NCBI RefSeq assembly: GCF_017792385.1
Contig: NZ_CP051230.1
Coordinates: 2,542,001-2,606,000, forward strand
From: Hyphomonas sp.
GTDB taxonomy: Bacteria; Pseudomonadota; Alphaproteobacteria; Caulobacterales; Hyphomonadaceae
DNA: 64,000 nt
Direction of reading: 5' to 3'
In this document: piece by piece, positions 43,462-52,589 of the stretch
How the letters are laid out: each line of letters starts with the position of its first letter
How positions within the stretch are numbered: position 1 is the first letter of the stretch
Notes under the pieces: generated by a model
The model's input: only the letters and a program-made list of their open reading frames with translations
What the model was told of the DNA's origin: nothing
Database searches by the model: none
Program-made: the position numbers and the translations under genes

Positions 43462-44535
43462 ATGTCCAAATTCTATAATCTCACCGTTGTTGGTGTGGAG
43501 CATACGACACGTGACGCGGTTGTCGTCAGCCTGAAACCGAATCCCGATTGCGGCGAGGCTTTCAAATTTCTAGCAGGTCAGCATCTGACTTTTCGGCGTG
43601 AAATAAATGGCGAAGAACTCCGGCGCTCCTACTCGATATGTTCCCGTGCCGGTGAAGGATTACTGCGTATCGGCATCAAAAGGGTTGATGACGGTTGGTT
43701 TTCCACCTGGGCAAACGAGAGTATCAAGCTAGGAGACACTATCGAAGCCATGCCCCCCGCCGGCCGGTTTACCGTGCCGCTGGATTCACAAGCGAGCCGG
43801 CACTATCTGGGCCTAGCTGTGGGCAGCGGCATTACGCCCATTCTCAGTCTTGTATCTACGATTCTGGCCCAGGAACCCTCTTCCCGCTTCACCCTGATAT
43901 ATGGGAATCGGTCGATCAATTCGATTATGTTCAGGGAAGAGCTCGAGGATCTCAAAAACCGATACATGCACCGGCTAAGACTGGTTCATGTCCTGAAAAA
44001 TGATGGCGGGGATATCGAACTATTCAATGGGCGCCTCGATCGGGAAAAATGTGAGGCGCTCTTTGACCGGTGGGTGGATGTCAGCCTCATGGACTATGTG
44101 TTCATTTGCGGCCCGCAGAGCATGACTGCCATGGCGAAGGAACTACTGGCAGGGCGTGGCCTTTCGCCGGATCAGATCAAATATGAATTCTTCCTGTCCA
44201 GTCCACGAGCGTCGTTCGATCCGGATGCGGTTGCATCCCCGCAGGCCCAGCTAGAGAAGGACATCGAAGTCATTGTGACGCTGGACGGAACGACAAGAAC
44301 AACCACATCTTCAAAGGGGCTGTCCATTTTGGACGGTTTGCTGGAGAACGCACTGGATGCGCCGTATTCCTGCAAGGCTGGGGTCTGCTCGACTTGCAGA
44401 TGCAAGGTGCTTGAAGGTGAGGTTGAAATGATCGCCAATCACGGACTGGAAGACTATGAAGTGGAGCGGGGCTTCGTCCTTTCTTGTCAGTCCTATGCTG
44501 TAAGCGACAGAGTTGTTATCGACTATGATCATTGA
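43462..44535 (+). CDS. paaE: PaaE, epoxidase reductase (FAD, 2Fe-2S)
   Basis: 357 residues. The N-terminal ferredoxin-reductase part has the FAD motif RRSYSICS and NADPH-binding AVGSGITPILSLVSTIL with TLIYGNRS. The C-terminal plant-type ferredoxin domain has the cluster cysteines in YSCKAGVCSTCRCKVLEG and LSCQSYAVSD. It feeds electrons from NADPH to PaaA. Last gene of the paaABCDE unit; it converges with paaR. Confidence 0.95.
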   Translation: MSKFYNLTVVGVEHTTRDAVVVSLKPNPDCGEAFKFLAGQHLTFRREINGEELRRSYSICSRAGEGLLRIGIKRVDDGWFSTWANESIKLGDTIEAMPPAGRFTVPLDSQASRHYLGLAVGSGITPILSLVSTILAQEPSSRFTLIYGNRSINSIMFREELEDLKNRYMHRLRLVHVLKNDGGDIELFNGRLDREKCEALFDRWVDVSLMDYVFICGPQSMTAMAKELLAGRGLSPDQIKYEFFLSSPRASFDPDAVASPQAQLEKDIEVIVTLDGTTRTTTSSKGLSILDGLLENALDAPYSCKAGVCSTCRCKVLEGEVEMIANHGLEDYEVERGFVLSCQSYAVSDRVVIDYDH

Positions 44536-44556
44536 CAGCGCCCTGCTGCGCTGTCG

Positions 44557-45159
44557 CTACAATTTCACTGCCGGGAAGCCATTCAGAAACGTCTCGCACA
44601 TGATGTGAGCGAACTGTTTCGTTGAGACGGGTCCGCGGTCTGAAAACCAAGTATGTGTCCAGTTTATCATCCCGATGAACATCATCGCTGATGGAAACTG
44701 CATGTCGACATTGTGCCCGAGGCTGGGATTAATTTCTGTGAGGACATCGAACCAGACTTCGATTGGCTTCCTCAGCATTTTTGAAATTTTCCGCCGCTGC
44801 ACTGCCGGCAATGCTTCCAGTTCGTTGAGGATAAGTGTGTGTTTGTCGCGTTCCTTGACGTTGATCTCCAGAAGCTGTGACGCGAATTCTAGAAGTTTTT
44901 CCCGGGCCGGCAGGGCATCATTGTTGGCAATGCCCTCAGCGACTTCAATCAGGGTTTGCGCATGATCATGGAGAAGTTCGTAGAGAACCTGGTCCTTGGA
45001 CGCAAAGTAGTGATACAGGCTCGACTTCGACATATTGCAGGCTTTTGCGAGGTCGAGGATGGACGCGGAATGGAATCCATTTTTCGCAAATAGCGCGGCG
45101 GACGTTTCCTTGATCGCGCTACGCTTGTCCGCATAGTCAAGAGCTTGAGTTCTAGCCAT
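44557..45159 (-). CDS. paaR: PaaR, TetR family regulator of paa genes
   Basis: 200 residues from the ATG at 45159 (AGGGA site six bases upstream; a frame to 45186 also exists). The helix-turn-helix is ASILDLAKACNMSKSSLYHYFASKDQVLYELL. The C-terminal ligand domain ends with WTHTWFSDRGPVSTKQFAHIMCETFLNGF. TetR-type PaaR repressors that respond to phenylacetyl-CoA control paa genes in several proteobacteria. Three related operators in this cargo are its likely targets; none is seen upstream of paaR itself. Confidence 0.82.
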   Translation of the reverse strand: MARTQALDYADKRSAIKETSAALFAKNGFHSASILDLAKACNMSKSSLYHYFASKDQVLYELLHDHAQTLIEVAEGIANNDALPAREKLLEFASQLLEINVKERDKHTLILNELEALPAVQRRKISKMLRKPIEVWFDVLTEINPSLGHNVDMQFPSAMMFIGMINWTHTWFSDRGPVSTKQFAHIMCETFLNGFPAVKL

Positions 45160-45366
45160 TTTTATTCCCTGACAATCAATTTTCACTGGGCCCGATTACC
45201 CGTTCTTGATAGAATAAGTTTCGCCAAATGTCAGGCGCGCAAAGACAAATCCGGGTTCAGACCTCTTTCGCAAAGCAATGGACGGATCCCGGCGAATGAG
45301 CGCGGGACAATACCTGTGCAGCCATTCCATGGATGCGAAACATATGAAACTCAGATGCTTACTGCC

Positions 45367-46251
45367 TCACGATTTCCTGAGATTGGAGGTTAGATAGTCA
45401 ATCAGAGCCCGCGCTCTGAGAGAGATGTATTTGGCCTGTGGATAAGCTAGATACATCGATATTTCCGGAAGATAGAAATTTGAAAGAAGGTGAACGATTT
45501 TTCCTCGATCGATGTCTTCTTTGACTATCCAACTGGGAACAATCGTAATGCCTTCGCCCGCCCTGGCTGCTTTGTAGGCAAGCAATTCATCGTTTGTTGC
45601 GAAGACAGGCTTGAGGGTTACTGACTGTCTGCCGGTTTCGGACTCAAAATCGAAGCGTTCTTCCGATGCGCCCTTTGCAAGTATTATTGTATGATTCTCA
45701 AGATCAATGGGTTCGGTTGGAGTCCCAAAGCTATTAGCGTACTCATTGCTGCATACGACCACGCGCTCATATGTCCCGATAGCTCTAATTCGAATTGACA
45801 GTGCGCTAGGTTGGCCCATCAATACTGCAATTTCTACATGTTCTGGCAGCGCGCTCTCCGGCGTGTCGCTCAACAGCAGGTCTATCTCGACCGAGTGGAA
45901 TTTCTTTCTGAAATCCGATAGTTGCGGATACAGAACCATATGGCCATACGACACGGGCGCGCTTATCCGCAGTAGGCCCGCAGGTTCCGGTTGACCTCCT
46001 CTGGCGAAAGATCGGACTTCCGCGTGCTTTTCCAACAGCTCTTGGACAAGACCGGCAAGCTCCTGAGCCTCCATTGTCGGGGTGATCGATCGTGTTGTTC
46101 GCACAAACAGTTGCACGCCGAGATGATCTTCCAATGCCGATATCTGTTTACTGATAGTGGATTGGGTTACTCCCAATTCCGCAGCAACTGCAGAGAAGCT
46201 TTGCCGTTCAAGTAATCGTGCAAATGTCTGATAAACCGCGATATTATCCAT
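45367..46251 (-). CDS. LysR family regulator, divergent from styABC
   Basis: 294 residues. The N-terminal helix-turn-helix is FARLLERQSFSAVAAELGVTQSTISKQISALEDHLGVQLFVRTTRS; the effector domain starts near residue 90 (GLLRISAPVSYGHMVLYPQLSDF). It is read away from styA across a 121-base gap that contains a LysR-type palindrome. Pseudomonas styrene genes are controlled by the StyS/StyR two-component system; neither gene is present here, so this LysR protein is the best candidate activator. Confidence 0.88.
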   Translation of the reverse strand: MDNIAVYQTFARLLERQSFSAVAAELGVTQSTISKQISALEDHLGVQLFVRTTRSITPTMEAQELAGLVQELLEKHAEVRSFARGGQPEPAGLLRISAPVSYGHMVLYPQLSDFRKKFHSVEIDLLLSDTPESALPEHVEIAVLMGQPSALSIRIRAIGTYERVVVCSNEYANSFGTPTEPIDLENHTIILAKGASEERFDFESETGRQSVTLKPVFATNDELLAYKAARAGEGITIVPSWIVKEDIDRGKIVHLLSNFYLPEISMYLAYPQAKYISLRARALIDYLTSNLRKS

Positions 46252-46281
46252 TATATTCCCGCAAAGAATAGGAGTTAATCC

Positions 46282-46338
46282 ATAAAGGCGCTTTATGAAT
46301 ATGTAAAGCTGTGCAAACGTTACTCAACGATAAAGGCG
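46282..46338. promoter_or_regulatory. LysR-type binding region in the lysR/styA gap
   Basis: ATAAAG-GCG-CTTTAT (46282-46296) is a perfect palindrome containing T-N11-A, the LysR box. A second copy of the half-site, ATAAAGGCG, is at 46330-46338, 48 bases on and close to the styA promoter region. This matches the usual recognition-site plus activation-site layout. Confidence 0.65.
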
Positions 46339-46372
46339 AAATTAGCCGAACGAACGGACGGAGGATTAATTC

Positions 46373-47641
46373 ATGTCAAAGAAGATCGCAATCATTGGGG
46401 CTGGCTGTGCAGGATTGCATCTGGCGCTGTATCTTCAAAAGCATGGGGTAACGGCGACAATCTTCACCGACCGAAAATCCGAAGAATACAAGTCCTGCCG
46501 GCTCCTCAACACGGTCGCTCATCATCATGTGACAATTTCTCGCGAAGACATGTTGGGATGCAATCACTGGCCCGCCGACAAGTATGGTTACTTCGGACAC
46601 TATTACTCAGTATACGGACAAGAAACACTTGATTTCTACGGCTCTTACACCGCGCCGAGCCGCGCGGTTGATTACCGGATCTATTTGCCTCAGCTCCAGG
46701 ACGATTTTATTGAAAGAGGCGGTGATGTGCGGTTTCAGCGTGTCGAGCCTGAAGATGTGGCCGAGATTGAGGCAGAATTCGACCTCGTCATTGTTTGCAC
46801 AGGCAAGGGCCCTTTTGGGCGAATTTTCGGCCACCAGCCGGAACATTCCCCTTTCGACCGCCCTCAGCGCATGCTGTGCGTCGGCTTGTTCAAGGGCATA
46901 GAGGAGCGCCCGATCCGCGCCGTAAACATGCACTTTTCGCCGAATGTGGGTGAAATGATTGAGATCCCGACGTTGACCTATAGCGGCATGTCGACAGCTT
47001 TGGTCATTGAGAACCACATTGGTGGCGACATGGAAATTTTGGCCAAAACAAAGTATGAGGAAGATCCGGAGGCTTTCCTCTCGCTTCTGACTGACCGGCT
47101 TAAAAAGTATTATCCAAAGTGCGCAGAACGTATCAATAGTTCCGAGTTCGATCTTGCCAACAATGAAAGAGACTTGCTGCAGGGCGGTGTTACGCCAACC
47201 GTAAGGGATTCTCACAAAGTGCTGGAAAGTGGCAAGCTGGCCGTTGCGCTTGGCGATGTGCATGGCGTCGTCGATCCGGTCCTGGGCCAGGGCGCCAATA
47301 TGGCTTCTTATGCTGCGATCATTCTCGGTGAAGAGATCCTCCGTCATGACGCGCTTGATGCGCGCTTTATGGAGGCTGTTGACGCGCGGCGAATGGATCG
47401 TGTGCTTTGCGCATCGAGGTGGACCAATTTCATGCTCAAGAATTTGGAAGAGGCGTCTCCTAGCCTGATGCAGTTCGTTGAAGCGATCTCGGCGAGCAAG
47501 GCTTGTGCCGACGATTTTACTGAGAATTTCAATTTCCCCGAACGGCAGTGGGACTGTTTTGCAAGTCCAAATCGCACGAGTGCATGGATTGCCTCAAGAA
47601 TGGAGAAGCATACCGGCGTCCGAGAAAAGGTCGTTGCTTGA
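46373..47641 (+). CDS. styA: StyA, styrene monooxygenase oxygenase component
   Basis: 422 residues, close to the ~415 of StyA. The N-terminal FAD fold is KKIAIIGAGCAGLHLALYLQKHG, with SCRLLNTVAHHHVTI and a second FAD motif VALGDVHGVVDPVLGQGANMASYAA. It belongs to the two-component flavoprotein epoxidases (StyA/SmoA); indole monooxygenases are close relatives. Gene order with styB and styC makes styrene epoxidation the best call. It has a GGAGG site and starts the styABC unit. Confidence 0.94.
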   Translation: MSKKIAIIGAGCAGLHLALYLQKHGVTATIFTDRKSEEYKSCRLLNTVAHHHVTISREDMLGCNHWPADKYGYFGHYYSVYGQETLDFYGSYTAPSRAVDYRIYLPQLQDDFIERGGDVRFQRVEPEDVAEIEAEFDLVIVCTGKGPFGRIFGHQPEHSPFDRPQRMLCVGLFKGIEERPIRAVNMHFSPNVGEMIEIPTLTYSGMSTALVIENHIGGDMEILAKTKYEEDPEAFLSLLTDRLKKYYPKCAERINSSEFDLANNERDLLQGGVTPTVRDSHKVLESGKLAVALGDVHGVVDPVLGQGANMASYAAIILGEEILRHDALDARFMEAVDARRMDRVLCASRWTNFMLKNLEEASPSLMQFVEAISASKACADDFTENFNFPERQWDCFASPNRTSAWIASRMEKHTGVREKVVA

Positions 47642-47691
47642 GGCTGTTGTAGACGGGCCATCGTAAGTGAGAGGTCTGCGGAGGTTGTTGG

Positions 47692-48234
47692 ATGCAAAAC
47701 GAAGTTACTAAACCAGAGTTCTGTAGTGCACTGGCGCAACTGGCTTCCGGTGTGAGCATTATTACGACAGCACTTCACGGTCAGATGCGCGGTATCACTG
47801 CGACTGCTGTGAATTCAGTAACGGCAGACCCGCCAACTGTTCTCGTCTGTACGAATTCTTCTACAGGCACTTCGAAAATGATTGCCGATGCGGGTTGGTT
47901 TGCCGTTAATTTCCTTGCCGCGGGTCAACGATCTGTATCGGATGTGTTTGCTGGCATGGGTGGACTCCAGGGCGACGACCGTTTTGGCTTTGGTGATTGG
48001 GAAACGTCAGGACCCAACCGACTCCCGTTGTTGACCGGCGCGCTCGCGCAACTGGAATGTGAAGTCGAGAAAATGGTCAAATCAGGTACGCATGACGTTT
48101 ATTTTGGTCATGTACGGTCTGTAAAAGTCAGTCCTGGCGAACCGCTGATCTATCATGGCGGCAACTACCTGCCTCACGCACCATTTGTCGACAAAAATAG
48201 AGAAACCGTTGGGGTGCGAACCATGTCTGGCTGA
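47692..48234 (+). CDS. styB: StyB, flavin reductase of styrene monooxygenase
   Basis: 180 residues of the flavin-reductase-like fold: FCSALAQLASGVSIITT, GITATAVNSVTADPPTVLVCTNSSTGT, WFAVNFLAAGQ, and HDVYFGHVRSV with HGGNYLPHA at the C-terminus. It supplies reduced FAD to StyA. The gene lies 50 bases after styA with a GGAGG site. Confidence 0.93.
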   Translation: MQNEVTKPEFCSALAQLASGVSIITTALHGQMRGITATAVNSVTADPPTVLVCTNSSTGTSKMIADAGWFAVNFLAAGQRSVSDVFAGMGGLQGDDRFGFGDWETSGPNRLPLLTGALAQLECEVEKMVKSGTHDVYFGHVRSVKVSPGEPLIYHGGNYLPHAPFVDKNRETVGVRTMSG

Positions 48235-48293
48235 CCTGGCCAGCCAAGAAAATCAGCAGCAAACATAGCTGCGACAAAAATAGGGAGGAATAA

Positions 48294-48848
48294 ATGGAAA
48301 GTTCAACAATAAGCGCCGCCAGCGGTTCGGGTGATCTCACCAGTCTGCGTCGGATAATGATTGGCAACGGCGTCTTGATGATATTCATGACGGCTGTGGG
48401 GGGCGTCGGGTTGTGGATGTACATCCTGGGCGGCTTCGAGATCGTCCCCGGATACATGGTGCATTTCCAATTGCCAGGAACGGAAGGAGGCTGGCAGCGG
48501 GCTCATACCGGGCCGGCGATGAATGGTGTCATGGTCATGGCTGTCGCATTCGCATTGCCGATGGTTCAAATGTCCTTCAAGCTTGCCAGGCGCATTGGAT
48601 GGATCGTGATGCTGGACGGTTGGGCAAATGTCGGATTTTACTTTTTTAGCAACTTCTCGCCCAATCGAGGCTTGGCTTTCGGGAATTCCGATATCGGTCC
48701 CTCCAACATATTCAGCATTCTAGCCCTGGGGCCCGCCTATCTCTTCGGTGTGTTGCTGATGATTGCGCTCGCCATACTTGGCTGGAAGGCGATTTTTCCC
48801 GGACAGTTGTCTGATGAATCCGGCTCGTCTTTGGTCTCGGCCGAATAA
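48294..48848 (+). CDS. styC: StyC, styrene oxide isomerase
   Basis: 184 residues with four membrane helices. It carries His71, Asn77, Asp108 and Tyr116 in AHTGPAMNG and MLDGWANVGFYFF. Their spacing (6, 31, 8) is exactly that of His58, Asn64, Asp95 and Tyr103, the haem-ligand and active-site residues of Pseudomonas styrene oxide isomerase. It turns styrene oxide into phenylacetaldehyde by a Meinwald rearrangement in the inner membrane. The N-terminus is about 13 residues longer than in Pseudomonas. Strong GGGAGG site. Confidence 0.94.
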   Translation: MESSTISAASGSGDLTSLRRIMIGNGVLMIFMTAVGGVGLWMYILGGFEIVPGYMVHFQLPGTEGGWQRAHTGPAMNGVMVMAVAFALPMVQMSFKLARRIGWIVMLDGWANVGFYFFSNFSPNRGLAFGNSDIGPSNIFSILALGPAYLFGVLLMIALAILGWKAIFPGQLSDESGSSLVSAE

Positions 48849-48902
48849 AGTTAAACTAAAGAGATAGTTCCCATCCACAGTATCCAATTTGGACACATTA
48901 AA

Positions 48903-48920
48903 AGACCGATCAGTCGGTCT
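48903..48920 (+). promoter_or_regulatory. PaaR operator 3 before the envelope/styD unit
   Basis: AGACCGA-TCAG-TCGGTCT is a perfect palindrome with 7-bp arms, and matches operator 1 at 15 of 18 positions. It lies in the 114-base gap between styC and the Ycf48-like gene, placing that gene and those after it (probably through styD) under PaaR. Confidence 0.65.
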
Positions 48921-48962
48921 ACTAAAGTGGGTCCATCAGGCCGGTTTGTCCGGCTGGAGAGC

Positions 48963-50111
48963 ATGACAAACGGAATTGCCTTCATGACACAGGCCACCAA
49001 AGGTCAGAAATTTAATCCGAAGATTCTGCTTCCTGCGGCAGGATGCCTTACAGTGCTAGCGATTTTCGCCGGTTCGCAGGTCAAGGCTTATGGCGACTCG
49101 GACGGGGTGGGTGTGGAGGCTCCGCTGGGGAGCAACATCACAAACAGTCCTGATGATATTGTGCGGTTCGTTCCGGACAATCTGTTCGCCGTAGATTTCG
49201 TGACAGCGCAGCTTGGGTGGGTTGCAGGCTATTATGGAACCTTGCTCAAAACAGAAGATGCAGGACTAACCTGGTCTTATTTGCCGCTGCCTTACAATGA
49301 GTTGGTCCGCCGGGTGGAATTTGTGGACTACGCAACCGGCTGGGCGATCACGCATTCAGGTAAGATTTTGAAATCGACTGATGGGGGCGGCACTTGGGAA
49401 ATTCAGTTCGAAATGCCCGGTATCAATCTCCGGGACATTTTCTTTATCAATGTGCAGGAGGGGTGGGTTGTGGGGCACGAGGCCACGATCCTGCATACAA
49501 CCGATGGTGGCCTAACCTGGGCAGAGCAAGAGCTAGAGAATTATCAGGGGCGTGATCTACCGCGCCTCAGCGGTATTGCGGGATCTCGTTCCGGAGCTCT
49601 GGTTCTTGTTGGCGAGTTTGGAACGATCGCTATTTCGAAAGATGCGGGGGAGCTTTGGCAGATCGTTTCCCCTGAGAATCTGACAGCTACATTCACCGAT
49701 ATAGCGTTTATTGACGACGATCGCGCTATTGCGACCGCGCTCGGTGGTATCATTGCCCGCATAGAGTTCTCCGCTCCTGCGGCAGATGTCGATCCAGCGA
49801 ACGATGCACATGCTTCCGGCCCATTGGTCGAAGTCGAGGTCGTTAAGCTTGAACAGGCAGGCCACCTTTTTTCTGTCGAGGCCGTAACTCACGATGATGC
49901 TCTGGTCGCAGGTGTTGGCGATATTTTTCAGATCGACTGGAGCGGGGACATTAAACCTCTGGAATGCGCCGAGAGTGAGGGCCCCAATACTTGGTATGGC
50001 GGAATTGCAAGGCGTCCGGAAACCAGCAGCTTCGTGGCTGTTGGCGGTGCCGGCGCTGTCATCGATTTCGAAAGCCCAGCGGGTACCTGTGCTCGCCTGG
50101 TTCGCTGGTGA
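48963..50111 (+). CDS. Ycf48-like beta-propeller exported protein
   Basis: 382 residues from the ATG at 48963 (GGAG site; a longer frame to 48927 would include part of the operator region). A membrane/signal segment (ILLPAAGCLTVLAIFAGSQVKA) is followed by repeated propeller blades of the Ycf48 type, for example GWVAGYYGTLLKTEDAGLTW, GWAITHSGKILKSTDGGGTW and GWVVGHEATILHTTDGGLTW. Such proteins often sit beside RND/MMPL pumps and DUF1302/DUF1329 genes in catabolic clusters. Probably an assembly factor for the envelope complex. Confidence 0.82.
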   Translation: MTNGIAFMTQATKGQKFNPKILLPAAGCLTVLAIFAGSQVKAYGDSDGVGVEAPLGSNITNSPDDIVRFVPDNLFAVDFVTAQLGWVAGYYGTLLKTEDAGLTWSYLPLPYNELVRRVEFVDYATGWAITHSGKILKSTDGGGTWEIQFEMPGINLRDIFFINVQEGWVVGHEATILHTTDGGLTWAEQELENYQGRDLPRLSGIAGSRSGALVLVGEFGTIAISKDAGELWQIVSPENLTATFTDIAFIDDDRAIATALGGIIARIEFSAPAADVDPANDAHASGPLVEVEVVKLEQAGHLFSVEAVTHDDALVAGVGDIFQIDWSGDIKPLECAESEGPNTWYGGIARRPETSSFVAVGGAGAVIDFESPAGTCARLVRW

Positions 50112-50159
50112 CGCGATGACTCTAGCAGACACCTCATCACACACGCAGGGCCGAACTCG

Positions 50160-52589
50160 ATGATCCGCTTTATCGCAAATTTCGTCACGAGGTTTCCGCG
50201 TCTGGTCGTGGCTCTTGCCATGACCGCGACAGCGGCGCTCGGTTACTTCGCTACGACCGGGCTTACACTCCGGGTCAGCCTGGAAGAGATGTTGCCGGCC
50301 GACCATCCGAATGTTGCTCTCTACAAAGAATTCAGCGACCAGTTTGGAGGCGTGAATACAGTCCTCGTAAAAGTCGAGAATCTCGAGGGTGACATATACG
50401 ACCCGGACTTCCTGAAGACCTATCAATCCATTTCAGACGAGTTTTTCTTCCACCCTTCTAGCATTCGGCCTTTGTTCGAAGCGGCCAATCTTAGAAAAAC
50501 CAGAGCCGTTTCTGGTACGGAGGGGCAAATTGTCGTCAGTCCGCTGATGTGGCCAGAAGTGCCCCAAACCAATGAGGAAATGGAAAAATTCAGGACGTTG
50601 GTGCGTAGCCAGTTCCTTGGATCCCTCGTGTCTCTGGATGAGCATTCAATGCTGATTTCGGCAGAGTTTGCGTCGGACACCGACACATTGGGCGCGCTCC
50701 GCTTTGTCGATGAGGTTCGCGCGAAATACGCGTCTCAGGGGGTCGAGCTGTCCGTTGTTGGTCGCCCGGTTCTCTTGGGAACGGTTAAGAAATACCTGCC
50801 CCACATGTTGCTGATCTTTGCAGCGTCTGTGCTTGTAAGCGCTGCTGTCCTCTATGGTTTCTTCAGAAACTGGATTGGCGTTGCCATCCCGATGGTCGTT
50901 GCGTCAACGGTTACGATCTGGGGGTTCGGCGTCATAGGGCTTGTCGGTTACAATCTGGATCCGCTCTTGCTCCTGTTGCCATTCTTTGTATTCGCAACAG
51001 TGCTCTCGCACTCGGTTCAATTCGTGTCTCGGGTCTTCGATGAACTTGCCGAAGGCGGTACGCTGAAGGAAGCCGTGCGGGTCGGACTGGAACGTCTGCT
51101 CTTTCCAAGTACCGCTGCGGTGATCACGGATGCTGCCGGATTTACGGTGCTGGCCCTTGTCACCATTCCAAGCATTCAGTCGCTGGCTCTCATTTGCACG
51201 CTCTGGCTGTTGTCGCTAACACCGGGAATTATCGTGGCGGCCGCCGTTATGGCGTTGCTTCCGAAACCTTCACGCTTTCGGACCTCCTTGCCGGGACAGA
51301 ACTTGCTTGGTTCCGTGTTTGGGCTGAATGCTTCGCGCTACCTCTTCGTCCCAGCTTTCGCGCTTGCGCTCGTCTTCGGCTTCTTTACCTCGCAACATCT
51401 CAAGATCGGTGACGCTGTCGGGAGTCCCATCCTGTGGCAGGATTCACGTTACAACGAAGATGTTGAATCGATAAATTCGAGTTTCAGCCGCGTCGGCACC
51501 GATGTCATGCAGGCATATTTCTCCGGTGAGGGAGAGATCATGCTCGATCCACGCACTTATGAGCAGATCGAAGCATTCGACCGTTATATTTACAGCCGCG
51601 TTCCAGTTGCCACGCGCGCCCAGAGCTTGGTGCCGATCGTAAAGAATATCAACATGGTTCTCTGGGAGGGCGACCCGTCATACCAATTCATTCCGGGTAC
51701 GGAAGAAGAAATCGGACTGAATATCTACATGTTCCGCTCGGGCGGTGAGCCGGGCGATTTTGCTGCCTATACCAACCCGGAGTGGAGCATCGGCAAGCTC
51801 TCAATCTTTGCAAGTGAGCACAGCGCAGAGACCGTTAATGCACTCATGTCCGCCGGCAATCAGTTTCTCGATAGTTACCCATTTGAACCTGACGAGCCTC
51901 ATGCACAATTTGCGGGCGGACAAATTGGTCTGATCAAGGCCACGAATGATGAGATCGAACACAAGGAAAATGTGCTGCTCGTTGCTATTATTGTTGTCAT
52001 CTTAATAAATTTGCTCTGGCTCTACCGCTCGCCTGTTCTTGCAATGGTGGTAATCGCAGTCCTGACGACATCGCATTACATCACGATGAGCGTGATGGCT
52101 GGCATGGATGTCGGGATGAACTTGAACACACTTCCGCTTGCCGCACTGGGTCTGGGGCGGGGTGTCGATTACAGCATCTACATGGCCGACCGGATCCGGG
52201 ACGAGATGCGAAACGGTCTTGGCTTTGAGGCTGCAGCGAAACGCTCGTTCAATACGTCAGGAACGGCGGTCATTGTCACAGCGCTGACGATGATCATTCC
52301 ACTTCTCCCCTGGTATTTTCTGTCTCCGATCCGGTTCCAGGCGGAAATGGGTGTGCTGCTTGCGATCATCCTACTGTTCAACATGATTGGGGCACTGACG
52401 ATCGTGCCGGCCGCGATCGGCTGGCTGAAACCCCGAGGGTTTGCCTTCGAGAGGCGGGGGATGGCCAACGCCAATCCTGCAACTGAAACGGAGCCGCAAG
52501 GTGCGGTTAACGCAGAGCCGCTTGCGGCGGAAAAACAAGAATACAGGGAGGAGTATAAATTATGGACAACAGAAAAATCAGCAAGTTAG
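50160..52589 (+). CDS. RND/MMPL family transporter
   Basis: 809 residues with two repeats of one helix, a large periplasmic domain and about five helices. The N-terminal helix is RLVVALAMTATAALGYFATTGL; the first SSD-like bundle begins HMLLIFAASVLVSAAVLYGF and the second LLVAIIVVILINLLWLY. The segment LGLGRGVDYSIYMADRIRDEM matches the MMPL proton-relay region. It probably moves a hydrophobic compound or lipid across the periplasm; direction and substrate are unknown. It overlaps DUF1302 by 28 bases. Confidence 0.88.
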   Translation: MIRFIANFVTRFPRLVVALAMTATAALGYFATTGLTLRVSLEEMLPADHPNVALYKEFSDQFGGVNTVLVKVENLEGDIYDPDFLKTYQSISDEFFFHPSSIRPLFEAANLRKTRAVSGTEGQIVVSPLMWPEVPQTNEEMEKFRTLVRSQFLGSLVSLDEHSMLISAEFASDTDTLGALRFVDEVRAKYASQGVELSVVGRPVLLGTVKKYLPHMLLIFAASVLVSAAVLYGFFRNWIGVAIPMVVASTVTIWGFGVIGLVGYNLDPLLLLLPFFVFATVLSHSVQFVSRVFDELAEGGTLKEAVRVGLERLLFPSTAAVITDAAGFTVLALVTIPSIQSLALICTLWLLSLTPGIIVAAAVMALLPKPSRFRTSLPGQNLLGSVFGLNASRYLFVPAFALALVFGFFTSQHLKIGDAVGSPILWQDSRYNEDVESINSSFSRVGTDVMQAYFSGEGEIMLDPRTYEQIEAFDRYIYSRVPVATRAQSLVPIVKNINMVLWEGDPSYQFIPGTEEEIGLNIYMFRSGGEPGDFAAYTNPEWSIGKLSIFASEHSAETVNALMSAGNQFLDSYPFEPDEPHAQFAGGQIGLIKATNDEIEHKENVLLVAIIVVILINLLWLYRSPVLAMVVIAVLTTSHYITMSVMAGMDVGMNLNTLPLAALGLGRGVDYSIYMADRIRDEMRNGLGFEAAAKRSFNTSGTAVIVTALTMIIPLLPWYFLSPIRFQAEMGVLLAIILLFNMIGALTIVPAAIGWLKPRGFAFERRGMANANPATETEPQGAVNAEPLAAEKQEYREEYKLWTTEKSAS

